Below, one piece after another: positions 1-9,197 of a stretch of DNA of 64,000 nucleotides; the stretch's first letter is position 1; every line of letters begins with the position of its first letter. The position numbers and the translations under genes were made by a program. The stretch comes from CAXBBB01 sp963841855 (GTDB taxonomy: Bacteria > Bacteroidota > Rhodothermia > Rhodothermales > BA12). Under the pieces are notes generated by a model. The model did not search any database. It saw nothing but the letters and a program-made list of their open reading frames with translations, and was not told the origin of the DNA. The stretch covers positions 558,001 through 622,000 of the forward strand of contig CAWJEJ010000003.1 of the NCBI GenBank assembly GCA_963841855.1. Direction: 5' to 3'.

Positions 1-1010
1 CCGTCGGCGGATCGGGACGGCGAGGCGTGCTGACGACCGCTTCGTACGAAGCGCGCCCGTTTGGAGTGGGAAGTGCGATGCCGACGTTCGAGGCGATGCG
101 GCGCTGTCCCGAACTGATCGTCGTGCCGCCTCGCTTCTCGGTCTATCACGAGGTCAGCCAGCAGGTGCGGGCCATCTTCGCTCGTTACACCGATCTAATC
201 GAACCGCTCTCGCTCGACGAGGCCTACCTCGACGTGACGCGCACCAAGATCGGACCTCCGTCGGCGACGCTCGTGGCCGAGCGCATACGAGCCGAGATCA
301 CGCACGAAACCGGGCTGACGGCGAGCGCGGGCGTCGGGCCGGGTAAGTTCATCGCCAAAGTCGCCTGCGGGATGGACAAGCCGAACGGACTGACGGTCGT
401 CACGCCGGACGAAGCACTGGCGTTCGTCGCGGCCTTGCGCGTAGAGCAGTTTCACGGCGTCGGACCCGTGACGGCGGCTCGTCTGCACGCTCTCGGCCTG
501 CGCACCGGTGCGGATTTGGCTCGGCGGACGCAGGACGAGTTGGAGCGTCACCTGGGCAAAACCGGACGCTGGCTGTGGCGCATCGCTCAGGCCGACGACT
601 CGCGCGAAGTCCGCCCGCATCGCATCCGCAAGTCGGTTGGGGCCGAGCGGACGTTCGGTCGCAATGTGAGCCGTCTGTCCGAGATGGAAGATCTGCTGCA
701 TCCCATCGCAGAGAAGCTAGCCGGCCGGTTGGAAGGTCATCGGCTGCGTGGGCGATCGGTTACGCTCAAAATCAAGTACGCCGACTTCGCGCTCCACACC
801 CGCGCCCATACCGGCACAAGCGCGATCCAAACGTCTGAGGTTCTTCATGCCGAGGCTGTTCGCCTGCTGCGCGCCGCGCCCGTTTCGCGACCGGTCCGTC
901 TGCTCGGCATCTCGGTATCGTCGCTCGTCTATCCTGGTCAGCCTGAGGCGGTCCAACTGCGGCTGGGATTGGACGAGACCTGCAGAGCAAACCCATCCGC
1001 CGGCGCGTGA
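1..1010 (+). CDS. dinB: DNA polymerase IV, 5' end cut by window edge
   Basis: Y-family translesion polymerase that copies damaged templates with low fidelity. The frame is open from base 3 and already reads VGGSGRRGVL, matching about residue 30 of DinB, so the N-terminus with the first catalytic Asp lies outside the window. Visible in order: the YEARPFGVGSAMP finger motif, the catalytic SLDEAYLDVT motif, ASAGVGPGKFIAKVA, the helix-hairpin-helix thumb around GVGPVTAARL, and the RKSVGAERTF start of the little finger. The 3' end is complete, ending TGA. As a family, DinB is usually part of the SOS response; a LexA-like gene lies about 6 kb downstream, but no operator is evident here. Confidence 0.93.
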   Translation, partial: VGGSGRRGVLTTASYEARPFGVGSAMPTFEAMRRCPELIVVPPRFSVYHEVSQQVRAIFARYTDLIEPLSLDEAYLDVTRTKIGPPSATLVAERIRAEITHETGLTASAGVGPGKFIAKVACGMDKPNGLTVVTPDEALAFVAALRVEQFHGVGPVTAARLHALGLRTGADLARRTQDELERHLGKTGRWLWRIAQADDSREVRPHRIRKSVGAERTFGRNVSRLSEMEDLLHPIAEKLAGRLEGHRLRGRSVTLKIKYADFALHTRAHTGTSAIQTSEVLHAEAVRLLRAAPVSRPVRLLGISVSSLVYPGQPEAVQLRLGLDETCRANPSAGA

Positions 1011-1105
1011 CCGAGGCGTGAGTCATCGTCACCGGGAGCGAACAAACGGGCGAATCGGCGCGCACGCTGCACGAGTAAAACTCTTCCACCAGCACACGCC
1101 ACGCC

Positions 1106-2005
1106 ATGAAGACAGAGAATCAGTACGACATCCAGAACCCTCTCATTCAGTATCCGAGGCCACCGTTTCCGCGCCAACCGCAGTCTGCGCCGGGCTCGGT
1201 CGAGGAGATGGATCCGCGCCCCGATCATGGCGAAACCAGCTACCAAGGGCTGGGCCGGATGAAGGGCCGCAAGGCGCTCATCACCGGGGGCGACAGCGGT
1301 ATCGGCCGAGCGACGGCGATTGCCTATGCCAGAGAAGGCGCATCGGTCGCGATCAACTACCTCGACGCCGAATCCAAAGACGCTCAGTCGCTCGCCGATC
1401 TGATAGAGGGTGAAGGCGGCACGCTGATCCGACTGCCGGGCGATCTGACCGACGAATCGTTCTGCCAGAAGCTCGTGCAGGACGCGCGCAACGCGATGGA
1501 CGGGCTCGACGTGCTCGTCATCAACGCAGGCAAGCAGGTATACGTCGAGGATATTCTGGACATCTCGACGCAGCAGTTCGACCAGACGTACAAGACTAAC
1601 GTCTACGCCATGTTCTGGCTCTCCAAAGCCGCCATTCCGCACCTGCCGCCGGGCGGGTCGATCATCAACGTAACGTCGATTCAAGGATCGAAACCGTCGC
1701 CGGGGCTCGTCGACTACGCGTCTACCAAGTGGGCCATCATCGGCTTCACCAAGGCACTCGCCAAGCAGATCATCGACAAGGGGATTCGCGTCAACGCCGT
1801 TGCGCCGGGGCCGTTTTGGACACCGCTCCAGCCGTCAGGGGGTCAACCCCAAGACAAGATCGAAGAATTCGGATCGACCGTCCCCTACGGACGCCCCGGA
1901 CAACCAGCCGAGATCGCGCCGATGTTCGTTTTCCTCGCCACCCAGGAGAGCGGCTACACGACCGGCGAGGTCTTCGGCTCGACCGGAGGCAACCCGACTA
2001 GCTGA
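1106..2005 (+). CDS. SDR family oxidoreductase (YghA-like)
   Basis: A 299-residue short-chain dehydrogenase. After a proline-rich N-terminal extension of about 45 residues, typical of the YghA/glucose-and-ribitol dehydrogenase subgroup, it has the Rossmann NAD(P)-binding motif TGGDSGIG, the NAG motif in VINAGKQ, the catalytic Ser in NVTSIQG, and the YxxxK pair in YASTK. The C-terminus ends in the GGNPTS-type tail seen in this subgroup. Probably a cytoplasmic general-stress dehydrogenase; the substrate cannot be read from sequence. It stands alone, with a convergent small gene downstream. Confidence 0.9.
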   Translation: MKTENQYDIQNPLIQYPRPPFPRQPQSAPGSVEEMDPRPDHGETSYQGLGRMKGRKALITGGDSGIGRATAIAYAREGASVAINYLDAESKDAQSLADLIEGEGGTLIRLPGDLTDESFCQKLVQDARNAMDGLDVLVINAGKQVYVEDILDISTQQFDQTYKTNVYAMFWLSKAAIPHLPPGGSIINVTSIQGSKPSPGLVDYASTKWAIIGFTKALAKQIIDKGIRVNAVAPGPFWTPLQPSGGQPQDKIEEFGSTVPYGRPGQPAEIAPMFVFLATQESGYTTGEVFGSTGGNPTS

Positions 2006-2015
2006 CCTTCCCGCG

Positions 2016-2243
2016 CTACGAGCGGTGGCGCGCGCCCTTGAACCAGTACGCTGCCACCGCCGCCAGCGTGGCAACGATGAACACGAGCGAGAACTCGTCC
2101 GTCGATATCCTTCCGTTGGCCCAGCGCAGCCCGCTGAACAGGATGGCTCCGATCCAGAGCAGTACGACCGCCCAGCCCTGCCAGGTAATCGGAGCGCCCC
2201 AGTTGCCCTGATCTTGTCGAGTCGAAAACCAGCGGCGTGCCAT
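2016..2243 (-). CDS. small two-helix membrane protein
   Basis: A 75-residue protein with two hydrophobic segments, around WAVVLLWIGAILFSGL and FSLVFIVATLAAVAAYWF, joined by a short polar loop, and a basic C-terminal tail. It is convergent with the SDR gene, with 10 bases between stops. No family recognised. The clear membrane-segment pattern and clean spacing support a real gene. Confidence 0.6.
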   Translation of the reverse strand: MARRWFSTRQDQGNWGAPITWQGWAVVLLWIGAILFSGLRWANGRISTDEFSLVFIVATLAAVAAYWFKGARHRS

Positions 2244-2315
2244 GTGAAACGGGGAAGAGCGGACGGCAAGCTACTGCCGCTCGGATGGAGACCGCGCTCG
2301 TTTTGGTACACCAAG

Positions 2316-3517
2316 CTATCTCCGACCGGGCGGTCCGACACGAACCAACGTCTCCGGAGGTCCGAACGTCCTACCGAACAGTCCCACTTCGGACGACGTG
2401 AGGTCGTACAGGCTTCCGATTCCGCTGCCGACGGACCCGGCGACAGGCATTCCGGTCTCGACCTGCCAGGCGAAGATGCCTTCACTTTGTGGGTAGTAGA
2501 GCACGCCTTCGCGGACGATTCCGACATTCGTTGGTTCGACCAGGTCGGGCGTTGTCCACGTCGTCCGCCCGTCGCGCGCGTTCAGGCAGGCGACGCGAAG
2601 AGCGAAGTTGGAGAAGGCTCCGGCTCTCTTTCGTTCGATGTCCGTGTTCACGCAGACCCCCCCAAGGTGCGAGATGCCCCAGGTGAACTCAATGTCGCGT
2701 GTCCATCGAACCTGTCCATTCGCTACATCAATCGCGATGAGGCGGTCCGGATTCTCTTGCTCCTTCGCCGTTCTCACCCCGACGTACAACGTCTCTGCTT
2801 CCGAAGCGATGTAAGCGACAGGCTCGGCTGCGTTCGGCATTACGTACTCCCAATTTGTCGCCTGGGTGACTGCGTCTATGGATAGCAACCGGTTCGTACG
2901 CCTCCTTGTGACCAAATCCAGTGCTGTTTGGTTCAAGAGAACGACGTCGTCTTGAACGAATCCATTTTGTTGTAGAACCCTTCGTCCGAGTCGAAGGTCA
3001 CTCTTGCAATCTGTTCACCCGTTTGGGCCGAAAGAAAAGCGACACCATGGATCGATCCCACAATCAACCGATCATTCGTAGCGCCGTACAACTGGATAGG
3101 ATATCTCTCGTGTGCCTCTCCATACGGCCGTGACCACGCCGTCTCTCCTGTCGCTGAGTCGTACGCAACGAGCTCAACCGGTCTACCAGGATCTGCTTCG
3201 GCCACTAAGCTCACGAAAACGTAGGAGAGATTGGCTACCTCTTCGTAGAAGCGCGTCGATCGGGGCTGGACCTCGCTCTGCCACACAAGCGATCCGTCCG
3301 CCGCACTGCGTAGCGTGATCCTCTCTTCCTCCGTCACCGTCAGCAAGCCCGCCGGTAGAGCAAGGATCCGGAGGGTTCGAGTCTGGGGCGTGACCGACCA
3401 TTTGGCCTGCAGGCGAGGTGCGTCGAGTGGAGGCGTGTCGATGGACAGGTCACATCCCGGAAGAGGTAGCAAGACCAGCAGAACGAAAGCAACTGTGGCA
3501 GACAACGAGCGGTCCAT
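2316..3517 (-). CDS. PQQ-like beta-propeller lipoprotein, frameshifted
   Basis: Two overlapping frames, 2933-3517 and 2316-2936, together make one protein of about 400 residues. The N-terminal part has a lipoprotein signal ending LPLPGC. Propeller-blade patterns of the PQQ-like type recur: ADGSLVWQ, ATGETAWSR, ANGQVRWTRD, RDGRTTWTT. The first frame stops soon after DSDEGFY, while the second frame, read upstream, gives VLQQNGFVQDDVVLLNQ and continues the fold, so one indel near 2960-2990 splits the gene. Likely an envelope-anchored protein; ligand unknown. I attribute the break to a sequence error because essential genes nearby show the same kind of break. Confidence 0.7.
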
Positions 3518-3719
3518 AACCAGCTTCTGTTGAGTTTCGAGACGAAATCAACGGTGCGCTGCGCCGGTTCCTCATAGCTGACCTGGATGCGCCGCACCGC
3601 TTGCTCAGCGCGCATATTCGGAGTTAACCTCATCACGCGATGAGAGCAGGTGCCCAGGCGATGTCGGGCAACTTGCGGGCGTTCGGCACGTTCTAAAAGG
3701 CGAATAAACCACGCCTCGT

Positions 3720-5060
3720 TTGTACGAACCCAATCCCAACGCGCGCGAACGCGCCATCCTCGTCGGCGTCCTCCTTCCCGGCGGAACGCGCTACGATATC
3801 GAAGACTCGCTCGACGAACTGGCCCAGCTGGCCGATACTGCCGGAGCCGACGTGTGCGAGCGCATGACGCAGAATCTCGCTAAGCCGCACAGCAGCACCT
3901 ACATCGGTTCGGGCAAGGTGGACGAACTCAAAGAGGCCGTCGAGTTTCACAAGGCCGATCTGGTCATCTTCGACGACGATCTCACGCCGATCCAGTTGCG
4001 CAACCTTGAACGTAAGGTCGAGTGCAAACTAGTCGACCGCAGCGGCTTGATCCTGGACATCTTCGCCACACGCGCGCGTTCGTCGACGGCCAAGACGCAG
4101 GTCGAACTGGCCCAGCTTGATTATGTCCGCACGCGGCTCACGCGCCAGTGGACGCACCTGTCGCGGCAGAAGGGGGGCATCGGCTTCAAAGGGCCGGGCG
4201 AATCGCAGATCGAGACCGACCGCCGGCTCATCGGCACGCGCATGTCGCTGCTACGCGAGCGGTTGGACAAGATCGACCGTCAGCGGACGACGCAGCGCAA
4301 AGGTCGTGAGGAGTACGCGCGCTTCGCACTCGTCGGTTACACCAACGCCGGTAAGAGCACGCTGATGAACGCCATCAGCGGTACGGATCTGCTCGCCGAG
4401 AACCGTCTCTTCGCCACCCTCGATGCTACGACGCGGCTCGTTCGCCTAGACGACAACAAGGAGGTGATGCTGTCCGACACGGTCGGCTTCATCCGCAAAC
4501 TGCCTCACCGCCTGATCGAGTCGTTCAAGTCCACGCTCGACGAAACGCGCGAGGCCGACATCCTGCTGCACGTCGTCGATGCGTCGCATCCGCACTTCGA
4601 GGACCACATCGCCGTCGTGCGCGAGACGCTCAACGAACTGGGCGTGCTCGACAAGCGCCGCCTGCTCGTGTTCAACAAGATGGACGAACTGGAAGCGCGC
4701 GACCTGCTGGGCCAACTCAAGGCGGATTACCCAGACGCGGCGTTCGTGTCCGCACTTCGTGGTGTTGGGCTGGAAGAGCTCAAGAGCCAGATGGTTGAAG
4801 CGGTCGAGGCTGACTTCGTCACGATGAACGCGCTCGTGCCTGTCGCAACCGGCAGTGGGCTGATCGCTCACATCCACCAGGTGGCCGATGTTCTCGATGA
4901 GACGTACGGATATGCGCACAATGGATCACCCGCTGCCCTCGCCGTGGCCCGCCTGCGCTTCCGCGTAGACCCTCAGCACCGGCAAGACCTAGAAGTCGCG
5001 CTGCGTCCTTTCACTGATCTGTCATGGGCCGGCGACGGCCAGGCCCAAGCGGCCGTTTAA
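3720..5060 (+). CDS. hflX: GTPase HflX
   Basis: Ribosome-associated GTPase that splits stalled or stress-hibernating 70S ribosomes. The 446 residues comprise the N-terminal HflX domain (about 1-190) with GSGKVDEL and the glycine-rich GGIGFKGPGESQIETDRR loop, then a G domain with G1 GYTNAGKST, G3 DTVGF and G4 NKMD. An in-frame TAA lies 15 bases upstream and no ATG is available, so the start is the TTG at 3720, giving MYEPNPNARERA. Monocistronic, with about 140 bases before the next gene. Confidence 0.95.
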   Translation: MYEPNPNARERAILVGVLLPGGTRYDIEDSLDELAQLADTAGADVCERMTQNLAKPHSSTYIGSGKVDELKEAVEFHKADLVIFDDDLTPIQLRNLERKVECKLVDRSGLILDIFATRARSSTAKTQVELAQLDYVRTRLTRQWTHLSRQKGGIGFKGPGESQIETDRRLIGTRMSLLRERLDKIDRQRTTQRKGREEYARFALVGYTNAGKSTLMNAISGTDLLAENRLFATLDATTRLVRLDDNKEVMLSDTVGFIRKLPHRLIESFKSTLDETREADILLHVVDASHPHFEDHIAVVRETLNELGVLDKRRLLVFNKMDELEARDLLGQLKADYPDAAFVSALRGVGLEELKSQMVEAVEADFVTMNALVPVATGSGLIAHIHQVADVLDETYGYAHNGSPAALAVARLRFRVDPQHRQDLEVALRPFTDLSWAGDGQAQAAV

Positions 5061-5199
5061 CTCGGCCTTGATCGTCCCGATACCTGGACAACAGATCCAT
5101 TCCATTCGTTCTCTTTCGTCGCGCTGTGCTGCTACATCCTCCCTTTTGCGCTGTGGCATATACCTTGCTCTCTGACGTACAGCTTCAGCACCGCCTGCC

Positions 5200-5871
5200 A
5201 TGACTATTCCTATCGACACGCTCGTCACCTGGACGCCTGCCCCTCTTTCGCCTTCCGACACTGTCGAAGAGGCGCTCGGCTTGGTGTTGGAGGACGGGTG
5301 CGAGACTCTGCCCGTCGTTGGACCAGACGGTCTCCTGATGGGCGTCGTTACCGAAGATGTGCTGCTCAACGCCGATTCTCCGGACGCTACCATCGCTTCG
5401 GTGCTGAGCGGTTTTCCCATCGGAATTGCGCCTGACGCGCACGTGTTCGAAGCGACTAAGCTGATGGTGCAGCACGATCTGACGGCGCTACCCATCATCG
5501 ACGAAGGCCGGCGATACTTGGGCTTTGCCCGGCGCCGTGACATCTTCGAGCGCTATGCCAGGATGCTGGCTACCCAAGAGGCTGGGGCCATCGTGACCGT
5601 CGAGATGGAGCCGCGCGACTTCTCTCTCGCCAAACTCGTCCACACGATTGAGCAAAACGATGTGCGCATTCTGTCTATCGTTACGGAGCCGCCTTCCGAC
5701 GCTTCCGAAGCCTACGTCCTGACGCTCAAGTTGAACGTGCAAGACGCATCCCGCGTGCGTCACCTCCTTGAGCACTATGGGTACAATGTAGTCGGCTCTT
5801 ACGGCGAGTCGGAAACCGAAGAAGATCTTCAGGACCGAGTTCAGGCGTTCATGCGCTACCTCGACATCTAA
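5200..5871 (+). CDS. two-CBS-domain protein with ACT-like tail
   Basis: A 223-residue cytoplasmic protein. Residues 1-125 contain two CBS motifs (GCETLPVVGPDGLLMGVVTE and DLTALPIIDEGRRYLGFARR), modules that bind adenine nucleotides. The remaining 90 residues resemble an ACT-like regulatory fold (VRILSIVTEPP... VRHLLEHYGYNVVGSYG). No catalytic domain is visible, so a regulatory or sensor role is inferred. A GTG-start gene follows 4 bases after the stop, suggesting co-expression. Confidence 0.85.
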   Translation: MTIPIDTLVTWTPAPLSPSDTVEEALGLVLEDGCETLPVVGPDGLLMGVVTEDVLLNADSPDATIASVLSGFPIGIAPDAHVFEATKLMVQHDLTALPIIDEGRRYLGFARRRDIFERYARMLATQEAGAIVTVEMEPRDFSLAKLVHTIEQNDVRILSIVTEPPSDASEAYVLTLKLNVQDASRVRHLLEHYGYNVVGSYGESETEEDLQDRVQAFMRYLDI

Positions 5872-5875
5872 CTCA

Positions 5876-6373
5876 GTGGACGACGAGCACGACGAGCATT
5901 ACGCGTATCAGACGGTGGCCTTGCTCTCGGCGTTGTCTGTAGCCGCCGAATGGCACGAGACAAAAAGGTTGGCTGGCACGCCGTCCGATCCGACGACGCT
6001 GCTCCCTTACGAGCAAGCCCACCGAGCCGCACGAGCCGACGCGGAACTGCTCAGTGATCTATCCTACCGAGTCCGTGTGCTCGCACTGACGGACAGCGAG
6101 CAGGAAGAGATCGCTGTCGGTGTGCTGCGCCGGATGGACCGGGCTCTGCTGCTTAGACGAATGGGACGCATTGCTGTCCGGCTGCACCAGCACCTGCTGA
6201 GTTTGTATCCCATGATCGACTCTTCCACAATTGAGCGTGTGCGCACACTGGAGTCGGAGCGGAAAGCCCTTGCGCTGTCGCCCAGCGGCGCCTTCGATCG
6301 GGCTCTGGAGGCGTACGTCGAGTCGATCAGGACAGTAGCGGAGAGGGTCATGAAGAAGCTATCTAGTCCTTAA
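5876..6373 (+). CDS. hypothetical protein, helical
   Basis: A 165-residue protein starting at GTG four bases after the CBS gene stop. It is rich in Leu, Arg and Glu and looks all-helical, with no signal peptide or membrane segment. No motif recognised. It overlaps the 3' end of the convergent lexA-like gene by four bases. Coupling to the CBS gene is the only hint of function. Confidence 0.65.
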   Translation: MDDEHDEHYAYQTVALLSALSVAAEWHETKRLAGTPSDPTTLLPYEQAHRAARADAELLSDLSYRVRVLALTDSEQEEIAVGVLRRMDRALLLRRMGRIAVRLHQHLLSLYPMIDSSTIERVRTLESERKALALSPSGAFDRALEAYVESIRTVAERVMKKLSSP

Positions 6374-7047
6374 TGGGCTCTAACCCCTGTGCGGGAGGCT
6401 TCTGTTTTCGCCATGAGTCGCACAATTCCCAGCACGTGGCCGAGCGGAAAGAAGGCAGGATCGGCGTTCTCGAACGTCTCCTCAGCGTAGTATCTAGCAT
6501 CAGGTTTCACGTGCCACAACCTGCGTGCAAAATGTATAAAGCGCACCACTAGCTGCTCGCGTAGAGCGACGACGGCGAGAGTTTCACTCGTCATATCCTT
6601 TGCAGCAACGAGGTGTGTCACGATGCGATCCCCCTTTCGTATGCCTTCACCGGTCATGCCATCGTCGCCCGCAGCCACCACGATCACGTCCGACGCCGCT
6701 CGTCCACCAAGCATAGAAGCATCGACGTGGAACGTCCCATCACTGACTTTGCGAAGCGAAGCCGGATGCCTATCAAAAGCGTCAGCGATGTAGGGAAGCG
6801 AAACCGTCGAAGAAGCTAGAGAGCCAGCTTGGGAGCCGACGATACGAAGGCCTCGAGATACGTTGGGTGTGCGCATGACGTAGCCCTTAGCTTGCAAAGC
6901 GTCGAGCGATTTGGAGACCGCGCTGGTCGACGAGACGCCAACTTCAGAGCCGATCTCTTTCATGGTTGGAGGGCGGTTATGACGCTGGATGTAGCGCTGG
7001 ATGAAGGCGAATATCTGGCTCTGGCGGTCGGTAAGCGTTGGAGGCAT
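6370..7047 (-). CDS. lexA: LexA-like repressor lacking the autocleavage dyad
   Basis: A 225-residue repressor. Residues 1-70 are a typical LexA winged helix-turn-helix (LTDRQSQIFAFIQRYI, PPTMKEIG, SSTSAVSKSLDALQAKGYV). Residues 75-215 are an S24/LexA C-terminal domain. Where LexA has the nucleophile in a GDSM motif, this protein reads GDDGM (Gly130), and where the catalytic Lys is expected (V-K-R-F) it reads VVRF (Val168). No clear Ala-Gly cleavage site is visible either. It may therefore repress without RecA-stimulated self-cleavage, or be a specialised paralogue with the true LexA elsewhere. It is transcribed divergently from mraZ. Confidence 0.8.
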   Translation of the reverse strand: MPPTLTDRQSQIFAFIQRYIQRHNRPPTMKEIGSEVGVSSTSAVSKSLDALQAKGYVMRTPNVSRGLRIVGSQAGSLASSTVSLPYIADAFDRHPASLRKVSDGTFHVDASMLGGRAASDVIVVAAGDDGMTGEGIRKGDRIVTHLVAAKDMTSETLAVVALREQLVVRFIHFARRLWHVKPDARYYAEETFENADPAFFPLGHVLGIVRLMAKTEASRTGVRAH

Positions 7048-7252
7048 AGTGCGTATGTGTGAATGGTCTTGTGGATAAAACGGCGCTAGGTGAAAACTTG
7101 TTCATCCCAGGAAGATGAGGGTGAATATTTATTCTTTGAGCTGGTGTGTGGAAGTTGCGGCGCATGTCACCACGCAATGCGCATATTCCTAAACGTGCGA
7201 AAAACAGGGTTTTAGATTGGAAAAGGGGCTTTTTCGGTTAGATTGATGTGTG

Positions 7253-7297
7253 TGGGGGAAAGTGGGGAAGGACGACTGCTCGGGACGCCGAGTGGGG
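7253..7297 (+). promoter_or_regulatory. MraZ boxes upstream of mraZ
   Basis: TGGGG pentamers occur at 7253, 7263 and 7293, all in the same 10-base register, the spacing of known MraZ operators (TGGGN repeats separated by 5 bases). They lie just before the chosen mraZ start at 7311, so MraZ probably autoregulates the dcw cluster. Confidence 0.8.
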
Positions 7298-7310
7298 AGA
7301 CACACAGATC

Positions 7311-7760
7311 ATGGCCAGCTTCAAAGGACACTCGCTCAACTCGGTTGACCCGAAGGGACGCATCGCGATCCCAGCGAAGATGCGTGCGGCCATGACGCCC
7401 GAGGCCGGAGGACGCTTCACGATGGTCGATGGTGTGGACGGGTGCTTGCAGCTTTACCCCGATGACATCTGGGCGCAGAAGGAAGAGGAGATGAGCCGCC
7501 TCAACGAGTTTCGCGCAGACGTGCGTAAGGCCATTCGGGTGCTGCTCTTCTCGGCCGAAGACCTTGAACTCGACAAGCAGGGCCGCGTCACCATCTCGCG
7601 CGACCGGCTCGAGAAGTTCGGCATCGGTGACAAGGCGCTGGTCGTCGGCGCCTTCCGCCACATCGAGATCTGGGACGAAGATCGGTACGCCGATTACATG
7701 GGCGACATCCTCGACGAGTCCGAGCTGATTCAGGACGTAATGGGAGGAGGCATCGCATGA
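7311..7760 (+). CDS. mraZ: transcriptional regulator MraZ
   Basis: First gene of the division and cell wall cluster, a 149-residue DNA-binding protein with two SpoVT/AbrB-like repeats. The first repeat begins FKGHSLNSVDPKGRIAIPAK and the second contains LDKQGRVTISRDRL, each with the conserved D-x-K/Q-GR pattern. The ATG at 7311 is preferred over the GTG-type start at 7248, because the upstream bases hold the MraZ boxes and MASFKGH matches the family N-terminus. Its stop overlaps the rsmH start (ATGA). Confidence 0.95.
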   Translation: MASFKGHSLNSVDPKGRIAIPAKMRAAMTPEAGGRFTMVDGVDGCLQLYPDDIWAQKEEEMSRLNEFRADVRKAIRVLLFSAEDLELDKQGRVTISRDRLEKFGIGDKALVVGAFRHIEIWDEDRYADYMGDILDESELIQDVMGGGIA

Positions 7761-8713
7761 CATTCGATACGACGTTTGCTTCCGATTACCACGCACCCGT
7801 TCTCGTAGCCGAGACGGTCGACTTGCTCATCAATAAGGCGAGCGGTGTGTATGTAGACGCCACGCTGGGCGGCGGCGGACACAGCCTGGCAATTCTGCAA
7901 TCGCTGGATGCATCTGCTAAACTGCTAGGTATCGACCGCGATGAGGAAGCTCTGACCGAGGCCCAAAACCGGCTCGCAACGGACGTAAAATCGGGCCGAT
8001 TCCAAACTGTCCGTGGGACGTTCGGCGATCTAGACGATCTGCTCAACCGCGCGGGCATCGACACCATCGACGGCATCTTGCTCGACATCGGCGTGTCGTC
8101 GCACCAGTTGGACGACGGGCAGCGCGGGTTCAGCTACCGCGCCGATGCACCGCTCGACATGAGGATGGATCAGCGGCAAGACCTGTCGGCGGGCACGCTG
8201 GTCAACGAGTACGAGCAGGACGACTTGGCCGACGTGATCTATCAGTACGGCGAGGAGCGTCGGAGTCGGCACATCGCGCGGAGCATCGTCGGACGTCGCC
8301 CTATCAAGACGACGGGCGAGTTGGCCTATGCCGTTCGGTCGAGCGTTCCGAATAGGGACGAGACCAAGAGTCTGGCGCGCGTTTTCCAGGCGCTGCGCAT
8401 CGCGGTCAACGATGAGCTAGGCGCGCTGGAGCGGGCACTGGTGCAATCGCTTGAACGCCTGAACGAAGGTGGCCGGATCGTGGTGCTGAGTTACCACTCG
8501 CTCGAAGACCGGCGCGTCAAGCGCTTCTTCCGCTCGGGCACATTCGACCAAGCCGACGTGCCGCGCGATATGTACGGCAATGCTATCGCCCCGCTGCGCC
8601 CAATTACGACGCGCGCTGTGACGGCTTCTGACGAGGAGATCGCTCGCAACTCGCGCGCTCGGAGCGCAAGGCTGCGCGCCGCCGAAAAAGTCACGCCCAC
8701 CACAAACGCCTGA
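7757..8713 (+). CDS. rsmH: 16S rRNA (cytosine-1402-N4)-methyltransferase
   Basis: SAM-dependent methyltransferase that modifies C1402 in the 16S rRNA decoding site. 318 residues. It begins HAPVLVAETVDLL, followed by the SAM-binding DATLGGGGHSLAIL loop, GIDRD, the GILLDIGVSSHQLD and GFSYRADAPLDMRMD family signatures, and the C-terminal VVLSYHSLEDRRVKRFF motif. It overlaps mraZ by four bases and is followed four bases later by the ftsL-like gene, the usual dcw order. Confidence 0.97.
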   Translation: MTFDTTFASDYHAPVLVAETVDLLINKASGVYVDATLGGGGHSLAILQSLDASAKLLGIDRDEEALTEAQNRLATDVKSGRFQTVRGTFGDLDDLLNRAGIDTIDGILLDIGVSSHQLDDGQRGFSYRADAPLDMRMDQRQDLSAGTLVNEYEQDDLADVIYQYGEERRSRHIARSIVGRRPIKTTGELAYAVRSSVPNRDETKSLARVFQALRIAVNDELGALERALVQSLERLNEGGRIVVLSYHSLEDRRVKRFFRSGTFDQADVPRDMYGNAIAPLRPITTRAVTASDEEIARNSRARSARLRAAEKVTPTTNA

Positions 8714-8717
8714 CGAT

Positions 8718-9194
8718 ATGCCGGTTCTCAACATGACATCGACGCAGCGTCGCAAGGGCACCATCCGCCCGGCGGCTCGCCAACCGCGCCCGTCGGACAC
8801 CTCTTCATGGGAGGGCGAGCGGAATCAGGGCGTCCGTCCGCACGCTGAAGCTCCCGCCGATTGGGGGATGCTCGGTGGGACGCCGGTCGCGCGGCGCGAG
8901 GGGAGGGTGTCGCAAACGCTGATGGGGATTTCGACACGCTACTTCGTGCTGCTCGTATTCGGCGTGTCGGTCCTGTTCACCGGCTGGGTCGGCCACGTCT
9001 CATCGACGCACGATCTGCTGACCCAACTGCAAGAGGCCAAGCGCAGCAACCTCACCCTGCACCTGCGCCACAACAGACTGAAAGCCGCTTTCGACGCTGC
9101 CACCAGCCCGACCGTCATCCTGCCGCGCGCCCAGGCGCTCGGTTTGGAAGAAGGCCTGGGCTACGGCGTCCCCATCACCATCGACACCGACTGA
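8718..9194 (+). CDS. ftsL: FtsL-like cell division protein
   Basis: A 158-residue bitopic protein with a long basic, proline-rich cytoplasmic N-terminus (about 75 residues), one transmembrane helix (TRYFVLLVFGVSVLFTGWV) and a coiled-coil periplasmic stretch (LTQLQEAKRSNLTLHLRHNRLKA). FtsL is poorly conserved. The call rests on topology, size and position between rsmH and ftsI. It would link the division proteins FtsQ and FtsB to FtsWI. Confidence 0.75.
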   Translation: MPVLNMTSTQRRKGTIRPAARQPRPSDTSSWEGERNQGVRPHAEAPADWGMLGGTPVARREGRVSQTLMGISTRYFVLLVFGVSVLFTGWVGHVSSTHDLLTQLQEAKRSNLTLHLRHNRLKAAFDAATSPTVILPRAQALGLEEGLGYGVPITIDTD

Positions 9195-9197
9195 CCC

